From positions 54,837,840 through 54,901,839 of the forward strand of contig CM064862.1 of assembly GCA_032719365.1 (NCBI GenBank): a stretch of DNA of 64,000 nt, written 5' to 3'. Below are positions 33,087 through 43,851 of this stretch, one piece after another. A program made the position numbers and the translations under genes. The DNA comes from Prinsepia uniflora. Lineage: Eukaryota > Streptophyta > Magnoliopsida > Rosales > Rosaceae. How positions within the stretch are numbered: position 1 is the stretch's first letter; each line of letters opens with the position of its first letter. Under the pieces are notes generated by a model that did no database searches, was not told the DNA's origin, and saw only the letters and a list, made by a program, of their open reading frames with translations.

Positions 33087-34862
33087 GTGCCGAGAGACCC
33101 AGCAAGCTTGCTTTGTGGGAGCGTGGTGGTTCTCATAGCCTTAGTCCATTCCGAGGGAAAGATATGGAGTTTGAGAAGGCTGAAGACTTCAAGGAGTGGA
33201 AGGCTCGTAATCAAATTTCTTTTCCCCAACGATGTCTTTGTGGAGCTTGGTGACTGATGTTCTTCCATGAAGGCTCTTAAGCATGGAAGAGGAAAAAACC
33301 CTATCGGCGATCGGTGGACTAAATTCCACCCTTTGACTATTGGGTGGGGTTTCAAATTCCCGTTCTCGAAGTTCTTCTCCAAGATTATTGGCTGGATGGG
33401 ATGCAGCTCTGCTCAACTGGACGTCGATGCTTATCGATACATCATGTGCTTTGAGAAGTTGAACAAGTTTTTTAGCCTGGGACTCTCGGAAGATGAATTC
33501 TGGCATTGCTATTCCGTGTCACACAATGGAGTTACTAGCGGTCGACTTTGTCGAGTCGTACCCAAGATGGAGCTATTTTTTAGGGCGGAGTTCAATGACA
33601 GCACGTACAGAGTCAACTGTATTGAAGTCGGCGATGCATGGGACAAACACGCCTCCTCGGACCTGAGGATTGCCTCGCACTTCCGCTCGTTTGATGAGCT
33701 GTATAGCGGGTTTGAAAGTCATCATGACCTCAAAAAGATTGATATGACCCTGAAAATTCCCCCAGAGTTCCGAGACATGAGCTGGCTACTTTCTCCACTT
33801 AGAGATTCGAATGGTGGGAGGCCCTCTGACATCCTAATCAAGGAGTGGTTGAGTGCTCCACTGCGGTTGAAGAAACCCGTTATCCAGAAGAGGAATGATA
33901 AGTAAGGACCCATTGGTTCTTTGGAGAAAAGGCATGATGAGCAACTTCATTCCAAGCCTGACCGCTCTAGTCCTGCGGAGTCATCTAGCAAACATAAAGC
34001 TTCAGACGGTCCCTGTGAGGGTGCATCCAAACAACTTAAGAAGCTGAAGGTGATTCCCACCTCCCACTACCCGGCTCATCAAGTGTCGAGAGATGAAGGC
34101 CCAGATCGAATAGTGGGGGAGACACGAGCATCATCCAAGATTGCTGATGTGATAGGTGCCCCCATTCCAACAGAGGACAGTCAAAAAACTGTTTCGTGAG
34201 GGGCTTTCGACAAGGTAGTCTCAGACCTTAGGATTGCGAAAGCTGGGGCCCATAAGTTGGTTGACATGCTTCGTGGAAATGTTGGTTTGGAAGGTGAAAA
34301 CGAGCGAATGAAGAGAGAATGTAAACGCCTTCGAGAAGCCCGAGACCACTCTAGTCGGAAAAACGAAGTTTTGGTCGGAAGAATCCATTCATTGGAAGTC
34401 AAAGTGGGCGAGCTGGAGGTGAGCCATGCAGAGAGGATTCAGATAGAAAAGGAGCGAGATTCCGCTCAATACGAGCTCTCTTTGCTGCGCAGAAAGTTGC
34501 AGGACTCAGAAGAAACAATCAGACTTTTGGAGGTGGAGATCCAGAGTCTAAAAGTGGCAAGGCTCCCAGGACACGATCATTTACTATCGCCGCATGCCCC
34601 TACAACTTTGTGCCAAAGACCCACTGAGGCATAAAAGTTGGACATGGCTAGTTACAGCGGGGTCACCACCAAAGAGCGGGAACCAGAGTTGAAGCAAGAG
34701 GTTGAGCCTGTTTTGGTACCTTACCCAGAGCCCGAGACCGGGACCAGGAAGGAAGCTGCCCCTGAGACTGCTGATTCATTGTTTCATGACGATTCCATAC
34801 TTTCAGCAGAAGAGTGGGAAGAGTTTAGAAACACGATGGGATTTGAAGATTTGCCTCCATAG
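33050..34862 (+). pseudogene. Antisense ORF of element G (Tat-type aORF)
   Basis: One plus-strand frame runs from 33258 to 34862 with three internal stops (33903, 34197, 34632). Its N-terminal part (from about 33060) is in another frame and joins near 33220, with a further stop at 33255. The N-terminal third contains GWGFKFPFSKFFSKIIGWMG and YRYIMCFEKLNKFFSLGLSE, resembling the plant domain catalogued as 'putative gypsy type transposon' (Transposase_28). The middle is basic and serine-rich. Residues coded by 34257-34600 form a heptad-rich coiled coil (EGENERMKRECKRLREARD). The tail is acidic (AEEWEEFRNTMGFEDLPP). Antisense ORFs between pol and the 3' LTR are known in Tat-type elements, but their function is not. 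This copy cannot make a full protein. Confidence 0.8.
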
Positions 34863-35160
34863 TTCCTTTTTATGCATATGTTGGCTATTGCTTTTTTATT
34901 TTTGTATTGAACAACTGGTGTGAGCAATCGACATGTGATTTGACAAACACCCTCCAAATGAATAAACAAGAAGAATCACTTAAGTTAATTTGTTGAAACG
35001 CAAGTGTTAACTTTCTTATATGTTATGTGTCGAAGCGAACACTTTGAAATGCCTGTTAATGCATTGGTGTGAGCTTGTTTATGTGCCTCTACTGCAACCA
35101 TGTGTGTATAACAGTGAGTTCTAAACAACTTGTGACGTTTTAGATGATTAAGTCTTTCAA
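34863..35160. other. Spacer between the antisense ORF and the G minisatellite
   Basis: AT-rich, no coding similarity. It may hold the 3' end of antisense transcripts. Nothing specific is seen. Confidence 0.4.
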
Positions 35161-35164
35161 ATGA

Positions 35165-35370
35165 TGCCTTCAGGGAAGGGCTTGTGCTTCTTAAGAGAAG
35201 GCTTGAAGTGCTTCAATGAAGAAGACTTAGGGAGCTTCCAAGAGGAAGGCTTAGGGTGCTTCCTAAGAGGAAGGCTTGAGGTGCTTCCTGAAGGAAGGCT
35301 TTGTGTGCTCCCTAGTGGAAGGCTTTGGATGCTTCCCGGAGGAAGGCTTGAGTTCTTCCCGGGGGAATAA
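35165..35370. repeat. 24-bp minisatellite after G integrase
   Basis: About eight units of TGCTTCC-GAAGGAAGGCTTGAG type. Same position and related unit as the F array at 28425-28880. Confidence 0.85.
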
Positions 35371-35424
35371 AGTCTTTATTTGGAACCAAACAATGACTAG
35401 TTTATTATTGAGCTCTAGTTTGCT

Positions 35425-36430
35425 TTACACATAATATTTTCGGAGGTGATGAGCGTTCATGGAACCACTCACTAACTTCCCATCCATGGTCTCCAAGGTA
35501 TAGCTTCCTTTTCCCCCTACTTGGTAGATTCGGTAAGGTCCTTCCCATGAGGATTTGAGTTTTTGAGACCCTGGATGATTGGGTGCCGTAAAATTTTTCT
35601 TGAGAACAAGGTCACCTGGGAGAAAGTGCCGGAGTCTAGCCTTCTTGTTATAGGAGCTTCTCACTTGCTGCTGGTAGCTGGAGATACGCTTCACTACTAG
35701 CTCTCTTAATTCCTCGCTGAGATCAAGTGAAGTTCTCAGAGCGATGGAGTTGATTACTGGATCATCAAGCTCGGTGAAGGGTGCTGGGACAACAACATGT
35801 GGAGGAATGACTGCGTCAGTGCCGTATGCAAGGGTGAATGGAGACTCTCCTGTTGCTCGACGCGGAGTGGTACGGTACGCCCAGAGCGTGCCATCCAACT
35901 CCTCCTCCCACAAGCCTTTCTTATCATCGAGTCGCTTCTTGATACAGTCAAGGATCGTTTTGTTTGAAGCTTCTGCCTGGCCATTACCCTGGGGGTAATA
36001 TGCAGTTGAAGTGAAATGCTTGATCTTCCAAAGCTCAAAGAACTCGTTGATTATGGCGCCAGTGAACTGAGTCCCATTTTCAGTTAGAATGACCTTGGGG
36101 AGCCCAAATCGGCAGATAATCTGGCTCCAGATGAATTTTTGGACATCAGCCTGGGTTATGGTGGCCAAAGCTTTTGCCTCCACCCACTTAGTGAAGTAGT
36201 CAGTGGCGACAATCAAATACTTCTTGCTTGGAATTGGAGTGCTTGGGAGTGGTCCAACGATGTCAAGTCCCCATTGCATGAATGGCCAAGGCCTTACCTG
36301 TGCATGCAACTCTTCCGGTGGTGCCAATTGGTTAGGCTTGAACCTTTGACATTTGTCGCATTTCTGGGCATATTGCAGAGCTTCCTGGCGTAGAGTAGGC
36401 CAGTAAAACCCTGCACTAAGCGTCTTTTGA
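35425..36430 (-). pseudogene. Element G integrase (long, nearly intact)
   Basis: A 300-codon frame (36327-35425) contains WGLDIVGPLPS with the first catalytic aspartate, then the second block ILTENGTQF, where the expected aspartate is glutamate, then YYPQGNGQAEASN with the catalytic glutamate. The C-terminal domain includes PGDLVLKKNF and ends HLRKYYV. The zinc-binding part lies upstream (to about 36430) in the same frame before MAPPEE. The D-to-E change and the lack of a continuous pol frame suggest inactivity. No chromodomain. Confidence 0.88.
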
Positions 36431-36456
36431 GCAAGCGACCTTCCACCAGAATGATT

Positions 36457-37160
36457 TCAACAATGCCCTTCATGAACCTCTGCCAAGACTTTCAATGTTT
36501 CTGGATGCCTCAAGCATAATAAGTTTGGTCTCGTGAAGCTCTTTCGAAAGAGTTGGCCCCTGTCGACATAGTATCGCACAGCTTTCATCTGGACTTTGCG
36601 GGCCCCTAATCGTTCATCAGGCAATATTCCATGCTCCAGATAGTTGAGGAAAGGATCTTGCCAGCTTGGAGACGAACCAATTTGTCTCACTTCAATCTCC
36701 CTCATATCAATACTCCTCCGCTCGAGATACTCAATCGGGATTGAGCGCTTGAAACGAAAGTCAAGTGATGATGCTAGATTGGCCAACGCATCTGCTTGCG
36801 TATTTTCTGCTCGTGGAAGTTGATGAAAAGTAAAAATCAGGAAAAAGGTAAGCATTTCCTGGACCTTGTTATTATATCTGAGCATCCTTGCATCACGTGC
36901 AACATATTCACCGGTTGATTGGTTAGTAATCAATTGCGAATCCGAATGAATAGCGAGGTGTTTGATTCCCAACTCCTTGGCAAGCGTGAGCCCGCAAATC
37001 AAAGCCTCATACTCCACTTCATTGTTAGAGGCTTTGAATCTGAACTGTACCGCCTGTTCCATTATTGAGCCATCTAGAGTGATAAGGACAATCCCTGCTC
37101 CCGCCCCCTTCTGGTTCGAGGAACCATCAACAAAGAGCTTCCATAGAGGATTGGAAGTTG
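36457..37160 (-). pseudogene. Element G second (archaeal-type) RNase H
   Basis: Begins LFVDGSSNQKGAGAGIVL (about 37135-37085), then EYEALICGLTLAKELG, HSDSQLITNQ and a DALANLASS block, which carry the usual D-E-D-D positions of RNase H. A second RNase H of this kind is a known mark of the Tat lineage. It is followed by a linker to integrase ending LKVLAEVHEGHC, where the frame stops at 36457. It is frame-shifted relative to the upstream RNase H near 37150. Confidence 0.85.
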
Positions 37161-37800
37161 AGGGTGTAGGGAAGAAAAACTGGCTTCTTGATCCCGTGGC
37201 AGAGAAGTGTTGGCGGCCCTGGGGGTTTTGCCAAGCTTATTGCCCTCTTCCAGTGATGCTGGCGTGAATTCCACAACAAAATCCGCTAAGGTCTGGCCTT
37301 TGACAGCTGTTCGTGGACGATAGAGTAAATCATGCTGACTCAACTGGATGGCCCATTTCATTACCCGTGTCGATGCATCGGGTGCATGAAGTAATGAACG
37401 GAGCGGATATTCGGTCATGACGATCACCCGATGAGCTTGAAAATATGGCCTCAGTTTCTTTGTGGTAACTAGTAAAGCCAGAATCAACCTTTCAAATTTC
37501 GGGTATCGTGTCTCAGCATCAAGGAGGGCTTTGGATGTGTAAAATACAGGAAGCTGGATCCCATTTTCTTCCCGGATAAGTGTAGAGCTTACAGCAACAT
37601 CTGAAACCCCCAGATACAGGAACAAGTCCTCGTTATCTTTAGGCTTCGATAGCAATGGCGGAGATGTCAAGTAGGCGTTAAGATCCTGAAATGCTTTCTC
37701 GCAACCTTCATCCCACTTATCCATGGACACCTTCTTTACTGCTTGGAAGAAAGGTCGACACCGGTCAGTTGATTTGGACAGGAACCTATTCAATGCTGCC
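37161..37800 (-). pseudogene. Element G first RNase H
   Basis: Contains RFLSKSTDRCRPFF, KWDEGCEKAFQDL, LFLYLGVSDVAVSSTLI, YTSKALLDAETRYPKFERL and DLLYRPRTAVKGQTLADF, the usual connection plus RNase H of Tat elements. The catalytic aspartate usual in YLAVSD is kept. A stop separates it from reverse transcriptase at 37800-37803. Confidence 0.88.
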
Positions 37801-37802
37801 GC

Positions 37803-38783
37803 TCATCCAGTGAGACTTTGAATCTCTTTCAGACTTGATGGGGATTTCATCTCGAGTATTGCCTTGATTTGCTTTGGGTTTGCTTCGATCCCACGCTGAG
37901 TCACAAGGTATCCTAAGAACTTCCCTGCTGACACTCCGAAAGTACATTTCAGAGGGTTGAGCTTCATTTTGTACTTCTTCAGCAACTTGAAGGTCTCTCG
38001 CAAGTTGGTGATATGATCCCCTCGTTTTTCTCCTTTGACCATGATGTCATCCACATAGACCTCCATGGTTTTACCGATGAGATCCTTGAACATCCGATTG
38101 ATGAGCCTTTGGTACGTTGCCCCTGTATTCTTGAGGCCAAATGGCATGACCTTGTAGCAGTACACACCTCGGTTGAAGACGAAGGCAGTTTTGTCCTTGA
38201 CTCCTTCATGCATGAAAATCTGATTATAGCCCGAGTATGCGCCCAGGAAGCTCAGCAGCTCATTCTCTGCAGTTGAGTCCACTAAGAGATTGATTCTAGG
38301 CAGAGGATAATGATCCTTTTCACACGCAAGATTGAGATCGGTGTAATCGACACAAACTCTCCACCGTCCAGCTTCCTTTTTCTTGACAAGCACGACATTT
38401 GCTAGCCATTCAGAGTGCGAAACTTCTTCAATGTATCCAGCAACGAGTAACTTGTCAATTTCCTCTTGGATGATAGCAATTTTCTCCGGGGAAAAATTGC
38501 GTCTTTTCTGCTTGACCAGCTTGTGGTGGGGATTGACGTGTAGCTTGTGGCTAGCGACGGTAGGGTCAATCCCTGGCATGTTAGACGGAGACCAAGCAAA
38601 AACTTCTTTCTCTTCACGCAGGAAGGCTATGAGTTCTTTCTTTTCTGTGTCATTCAACCGGGCGCCTATACGGGCCTCTTGCTCAGGATATCGAGGGTCA
38701 AGTTGAATGAGGATGACGTCATCCTCCGGCTGCCACCCTTCCGGAGTTGATGGCTCCTCGTGAATGTCAGGGTCTTGACCCAC
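37803..38783 (-). pseudogene. Element G reverse transcriptase
   Basis: 326 codons open. WRVCVDYTDLNLACEKDHYP, LLSFLGAYSGYNQI, YCYKVMPFGLKNTGATYQR, the active site EVYVDDIMVK, LNPLKCTFGV and FLGYLVTQRGIEANP follow in the standard order. The YVDD box is intact. It copies element RNA into DNA in family members. The frame is bounded by stops from its neighbours, so the polyprotein is broken even though this domain looks whole. Confidence 0.92.
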
Positions 38784-38792
38784 GATTAGTTT

Positions 38793-39746
38793 CTATTTGG
38801 GGGATGAAGAAGAAAGCTTGCCCCCAGTGGATGATCCTGCTTGGGGAATGAATTCTGCCGCCTTGACCTCCTTTAGCCCTTCGGTAAGGCACCATCGAGC
38901 CATCGTCTGATCACCCTTGATTTCTCCGATTCCACCGCCGGGAATAGGGAATCTAATCTTTTGGTAAAGGCTTGACGTGGTTGCGAGGATTTTGTGAAGC
39001 CATGGACTTTCGAGGATTCCATTGTATGGAGAGTACTCATCCATGATGTAAAAGGTCTGGGTCGTGACAACGGGATCCGAATGTACGTCCAGCTGGAGAG
39101 TACCTACAGTCATACTGGTTGACCCATTGAAACCTCGGAGAGGGACAACCCCTTTTACTGCTAGGCTCTCTAACCCCATCCTGCGCAATGCATCCAGGCT
39201 GAGGATATTTTCCGCGCTCCCCTCATCTATGTGAATTCGATCAACCTGAGCATGAGCGATCTGAATTGATACGACTAATGCATCGTCATGCGGCCAATCA
39301 AGTCCCTCCTTGTCCTTCAAAGAGAATCCAACGACAAGGTCGTTGGCCACCCCGGGGGTGGTAACTTGGGAGACTTGAGAGACGGCAAGTGCATCTTGTA
39401 TCTTTCTCTTTTTCTTCTTGGAGGTGGTTCCTAGCAATTCTGATTCAGCCATGATGGTATTGATGTGAATCATCTTGGCTGCAGGTTCCTTTGGTCCTTT
39501 GTCAGTAGGTCGATCCACAGCCTTCCCCTTGACGTACTCAGTGCAATGCCCTTCCTTGATGATATTTCGGAGATATCTCTCGAAAGATATGCATTTTCCG
39601 ATGTTGTGCCCATAGCACTCGTGGAAGGCGCACCACTTCGTTTTATCCGCCTTTTCCTGATCTCCTTTGACTAGATCCGGCTTCTTAAACCATGGGTTGT
39701 CCTTGATTTCACTGTGGATCTGATGGACTGGAAAAGATGGCTGCAA
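38793..39746 (-). pseudogene. Element G gag C-terminus and protease
   Basis: Starts downstream of a zinc-knuckle-like CAFHECYGHNIGKC (about 39630) and continues through EGHCTEYVKGKA. It then enters the protease, where IHIDEGSAENIL holds the D-x-G-S form of the active site seen in Tat elements, and GFNGSTSMTVGT follows. It ends KLSSSSPK just before reverse transcriptase, with a stop between. Confidence 0.85.
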
Positions 39747-41384
39747 ATTAGGTTTCCCTATAGCCGGTGTTTGCGAAGGTTGTCCCGCTTTGCGCTTGTT
39801 GGACTTTCCAGCCGTAAACTTTCCATGGGACTCCTCCTTTTTGGGGGTCTTCTCACTAGCCCCAGCATGGTCTTGAGTTTGAGTGGCGTTCTTCTCATCC
39901 TCCCAACTTGCATGTCGCTCTGCTAGCGAAAGTATTTTGGTGAGACTTCATGTATTGCTCATGACGATGTCCCCGTAAAGTTGGCTGTCTCGAGGGAGTC
40001 CTTGTTTGAATGCCATTGCTGCAACAAGGTCACTACAGCCGACAATGCGAGACTTCTCTTTGCAAAATCTTCGTATGTATTGTCGCAAAGTATCTTTTGT
40101 TCTCTTTCGGACAGAGAAAAGATGGTCATCTTTCACCTCGATTGTCCGAAGTTGTGCGTATTCCCTCACAAATGCCAGGGCCAACTCTTCAAAGGACTCA
40201 ATCGACCTCGGGGGGAGATGATTGAACCAAGTCATGGCTTGGCCTTGAAGAGAAGCTTGGAAAACTTTGCACATAAGTGCATCGTTAGACCTGTTGGGGA
40301 CCATGACTCCTCGGTAATAATCTATGTGTTTTACCGGATCGGAGACTCCTTTGAATGGAGTAAAATTCGGCGTTGCGAATCTCTGGGGGAATGGCTCTTC
40401 CTCGATATCCCTTACAAAGGGCGTAGAGAGCTGTATTTGGCGACGTAGTTCGTCCTCTAGATCGCCACCTCACTGAGCACGAAGGTGCCTGTCCAGCATC
40501 TTTTGAACATCATTAGCTCGCAATGCGCCGTGCTGAGGTGATGAGCCCCGTTGTGCCAGCCGTCGAGAACCTCTATGGGTCTCTTCCCTCGATCTCTGGG
40601 ATCGTGTAGGGGAGTAGGCCTCATCCTCTCCCTCACTATCGTGGGTGGATCGTCTTGGGTCTTCGTATAGAGCCTGCGGTTGTCCCCTACTCCCATGTGA
40701 GCGCTGTCAGAGCTCTACCCGTGAGGTTGCCCCAACCCTACCTCCTAGTCGTTCACGTACTGATGACCTTAGGCGTTGTGGGCTTTTTGCTTGACGAGCT
40801 TGACTTTCCTTTCCGGAATCGCTTAGCGAAGTATCTCGTGACATTGTTTGGCAGCGGACTTGTTCTTTCCCAGGACTTCTTTGTGCACTCTCTTGTCTTC
40901 CACGAGACGTAGAACGTCTGTCCTGCTCCTGGACTGGTCTCCCTGCTAGGAGTTTCTGCAAGAGCTCTGACTGAAGTTGAACTTGGTTGCTCAACCTTTC
41001 AACTTGTTGCGCCAAGCTATCTTGGGGGGGTTGGGGGTGACCTCTCCCTGAGATGTCATGATACCCATCCAGGAAGTCCCTTAGGACCATGTTTGCTGCG
41101 GGCTGATCATGTCGTGATGTACTTCCCATCAACCTCCTACCTGCCTGTTGTAGAGCTGAAGTTCCTTCCCCTGGCGGGGGTATTTGGCTAGCTGGAGAGA
41201 GGAATGCTCCGAAGCTGAAGGTTGGTCTCCCTTCGAGTGTCTCAATGGGCGCTTCTATGGACCCGCGCCTAGGTTGAGCTGGGCGCTTCTCCGGAGTTTC
41301 TATGCGAGCTTCATTCCTCGTCTGAGCTGTTGAGGCAGAAACACCTTCTCCAGCTGACTGAACGGATCAACGAACCTTAGCCAT
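39747..41384 (-). pseudogene. Element G gag
   Basis: The ATG at 41382-41384 (MAKVR) is followed after five codons by a TGA. The N-terminal region is proline- and glutamine-rich (VERLSNQVQLQSELLQKLLAG near 40950). The core is at 40304-39948 with FQASLQGQAMTWFNHLPP, LRQYIRRFCKEKSRI and AMAFKQGLP, typical of the retrotransposon gag domain. Several frame changes occur near 40700 and 40450. Confidence 0.85.
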
Positions 41385-41621
41385 GCTGATTCGAAGAATT
41401 TTGAGTTGGAAAGCTTGTTGATGGATGATTTGAACAACGTTCAAAATCTTCGAACAATGTCGATGAACGATGAACGACGAACGAAGAAAGATGAACGATG
41501 AACGATTTCTTGATGAGTGATGAACAATGTTCAAAATCTTCGAACAATGTCGATGAACGACGAACGAAGAAAGATGAACGATGAACAACTGAGAGAGCTT
41601 CTTCTGAGTATTCCTCAATAA

Positions 41622-41639
41622 CTCTCAATGAAAGCACCA
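41622..41639 (-). other. Primer-binding site of element G
   Basis: The minus strand reads TGGTGCTTTCATTGAGAG two bases after the LTR. It starts with TGG as required for pairing with a tRNA CCA end. The tRNA was not identified. Identical in F. Confidence 0.7.
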
Positions 41640-41641
41640 AT

Positions 41642-42219
41642 TTTTGAATCAAAGATTGAACTCGTCGCGAAAAGTCCTCACAATTCCTGCAAACAGCAAA
41701 CAATTAGCTATTGTTGCTTCGATCGATTTACCCGGGGGGTTGTTCGACCAAGAACACTCTGATGCCTAAGTTAGCTTTGAGAGAGAAAAAGGATATACTT
41801 CGAAACGAAGAATCAACGTACCTTGGAAATGAAATGTGCCTTGCATAGGAAAATCTTGGGAGCCTTGGAGCGTTCTGATTGGTCGGTTGAATATTTAATT
41901 AGTAAATAATATATTATTATTAAATATATTATTTAATAATTGTAATGATGGCTCATCATGATAGTAATGATATTTATTGTATTTTAATATTAATATTAAT
42001 TATCCATTATTAAGAATAACTATAATTAACTCTCAGGGGGAATATCAATATTATGGAGACTTTAACCCGATCAAATAACGTATTTAACTGGTAAATAGAT
42101 TATTTAATGTGCGGGTGTTTTCAAATGATCAGTGTTATTGCCAGGTGCAAATTGGTCATTTTTGGGAATTACGGGCCACGTGGCAGCTTCGTAATTTTCG
42201 GATGATTTTGGGTTCCACA
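41642..42219 (-). repeat. 5' LTR of element G (TATA box deleted)
   Basis: 578 bp. Compared with the 3' LTR, five bases are missing between 41844 and 41845, exactly where TATAAATAG stands in the other copy. An 11-base insertion lies near 42110-42120. Confidence 0.93.
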
Positions 42220-42224
42220 CTTGG

Positions 42225-42430
42225 CAAGGCCTAGGCCGCCAATCAATGCCTCATATTCTGCTTCATTGTTGGAGGCCTTAAATCCGAATTGGACTACTTG
42301 CTCCATCATCGAACCATCTGGGGTTATAATGACGATGCCTGCTCCCGCACCTCGTTGATTTGACGAGCCATCCACTAATAGCTTCCAAAGTGGGTCGGTC
42401 GTGGAAGGGCACGATGAGGATTGTCTGGGT
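42225..42430 (-). pseudogene. Element F second RNase H, N-terminal part
   Basis: VDGSSNQRGAGAGIVIITPD and NNEAEYEALIGGLGLAK lead up to G's insertion point. The frame resumes at 30600 on the other side of G. Confidence 0.88.
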
Positions 42431-43060
42431 GCTTGTTCCTATTGTGAAGGAAGCTTGGCTGTGAGGGAGACTTTCTCTAGTGCCATGTCTGGACTTTCTT
42501 CTGGAGATGTTGGCGTGAGCTCCACAATGACGTCTGCTGAAGCTTGGCCTTTTATCGCAATCCTTGGGCGATAAAGCATGTCGTGTTGACTCAACTTTAT
42601 TGCACACTTCATGACTCTTGTTGAGGCGTCAGGTGTATGGAGGAGTGACCACAGGGGATACTCCATCATGACGATCACCCGGTGGGCTTGAAAATAGGGC
42701 CTCAGCTTCTTGGTGGTAACCAGTAGTGCCAGAATTAGTTTCTCGAGCTTTGGATACCTTGTTTCAACGTCAATGAGAGCCTTTTATGTGTAGAATACTA
42801 GGATTTGGACTCCGTTTTCTTCCCTGATTAGCGCAGAACTTACGGCCATGTTAGAAACTCCCAAGTAGAGGAACATGTCTTCGTTGTCCTTTGGCTTTGA
42901 CAGCAATGGCGGAGATGCTAAGTAGCTTTTGAGATCTTGGAAGGCCTTCTCGCACTTCTCATCCCATTTATCATTGGATGCTCTCTTCATTACTTGGAAG
43001 AAAGGTCGACATCGATATGTGGCCTTGGACAAAAATCGATTTAGAGTAGCTGCGCGACCT
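42431..43060 (-). pseudogene. Element F first RNase H
   Basis: DKWDEKCEKAFQDLKSYL, LFLYLGVS-like FLYLGVSNMAVSS and YRPRIAIKGQASADV are readable in two frames. The catalytic position of VSD reads VSN, and a stop follows near 42784. Confidence 0.83.
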
Positions 43061-43068
43061 GTGAGACT

Positions 43069-43750
43069 CTATATCTCCTTCAAACTTGATGGTGACTTCA
43101 TGTCCTGGATTACTTTGATATACTTCAGGTTTTCCTCAATTCCTCGCTGGGTTACAAAGTACCCCAGGAATTTTTTGACAGCCACTCCGAAGGTACACTT
43201 TAGAGGGTTAAGCTTCATCTTGTATTTCCTCAGCAACTCGAAAGTTTGTTTCAAGTTTGCGATATGGTCTCCACACTTCTCTCCCTTGATCATGATGTCA
43301 TCGACGTAGACCTCCATCGTCTTCCCGATAAGATCCTTGAAGATGTGATTGACAAGTCGCTGATAGGTAGCGTCTGCGTTCTTGAGGTCAAAGGGCATGA
43401 CTTTGTAGCAGTAAACTCCTATTTCGAAGACGAAAGCCGTCTTGTCCTTGTCGCTTTCATGCATGAATATCTGGTTGTAGTCGGAGTATGCGTCAAGGAA
43501 GCTAAGAAGCTCGTTATCTGGTTGACCCGCCTTGGAGTCCACCAGGAGGTCTATCCTTGGTAGGGGATAGTTGTCTCTTGGGCATGCCAGGTTGAGGTCT
43601 GTGTGGTCAATGCAAACTCTCCATTGCCCTTCCTCTTTCCTTTTCACGAGTACGACGTTGGCTAACCATTTTGAGTATGTGACTTCCTCAATGGAGCCAG
43701 CTTCTAGTAGCTTGTCAATCTCAACCTGAATGATTGCGACTTTTTCCAGG
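43069..43750 (-). pseudogene. Element F reverse transcriptase
   Basis: A 192-codon frame holds WRVCIDHTDLNLACPRDNYP, YCYKVMPFDLKNADATYQR, EVYVDDIMIKGEK and LNPLKCTFGVAVKKFLGYF. The YVDD box is intact, while G in PFGL is D. The segment upstream to about 43750 continues with frame changes. Confidence 0.9.
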
Positions 43751-43851
43751 GAGAAGTTTCACTTTCTCTGCTTGATTGGCTTGAAGCTTGGGTTGACGTG
43801 CAGCCTATGGCAAGCAAGTATGGGATCTATCCCGGGCATGTCCGACGACGT

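Larger units (their letters stand above)
30606..42219 (-). mobile_element. Element G: Tat-type Ty3/gypsy retrotransposon with antisense ORF
   Basis: LTRs at 30606-31178 and 41642-42219 lie between exact duplications CTTGG (30601-30605, 42220-42224). Total length 11,614 bp. The primer site is at 41622-41639 and the purine tract at 31179-31193. Coding on the minus strand: gag, protease, reverse transcriptase, RNase H, second RNase H, integrase. On the plus strand between integrase and the 3' LTR is a long antisense ORF, a feature known in Tat/Retand-type elements. It entered F within the second RNase H gene in the same orientation. Confidence 0.95.

Noticed and set aside
33020..33257. Independent small genes upstream of the antisense ORF
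   Set aside because: The two overlapping frames are best explained as one N-terminal region of the antisense ORF broken by a frameshift near 33220.
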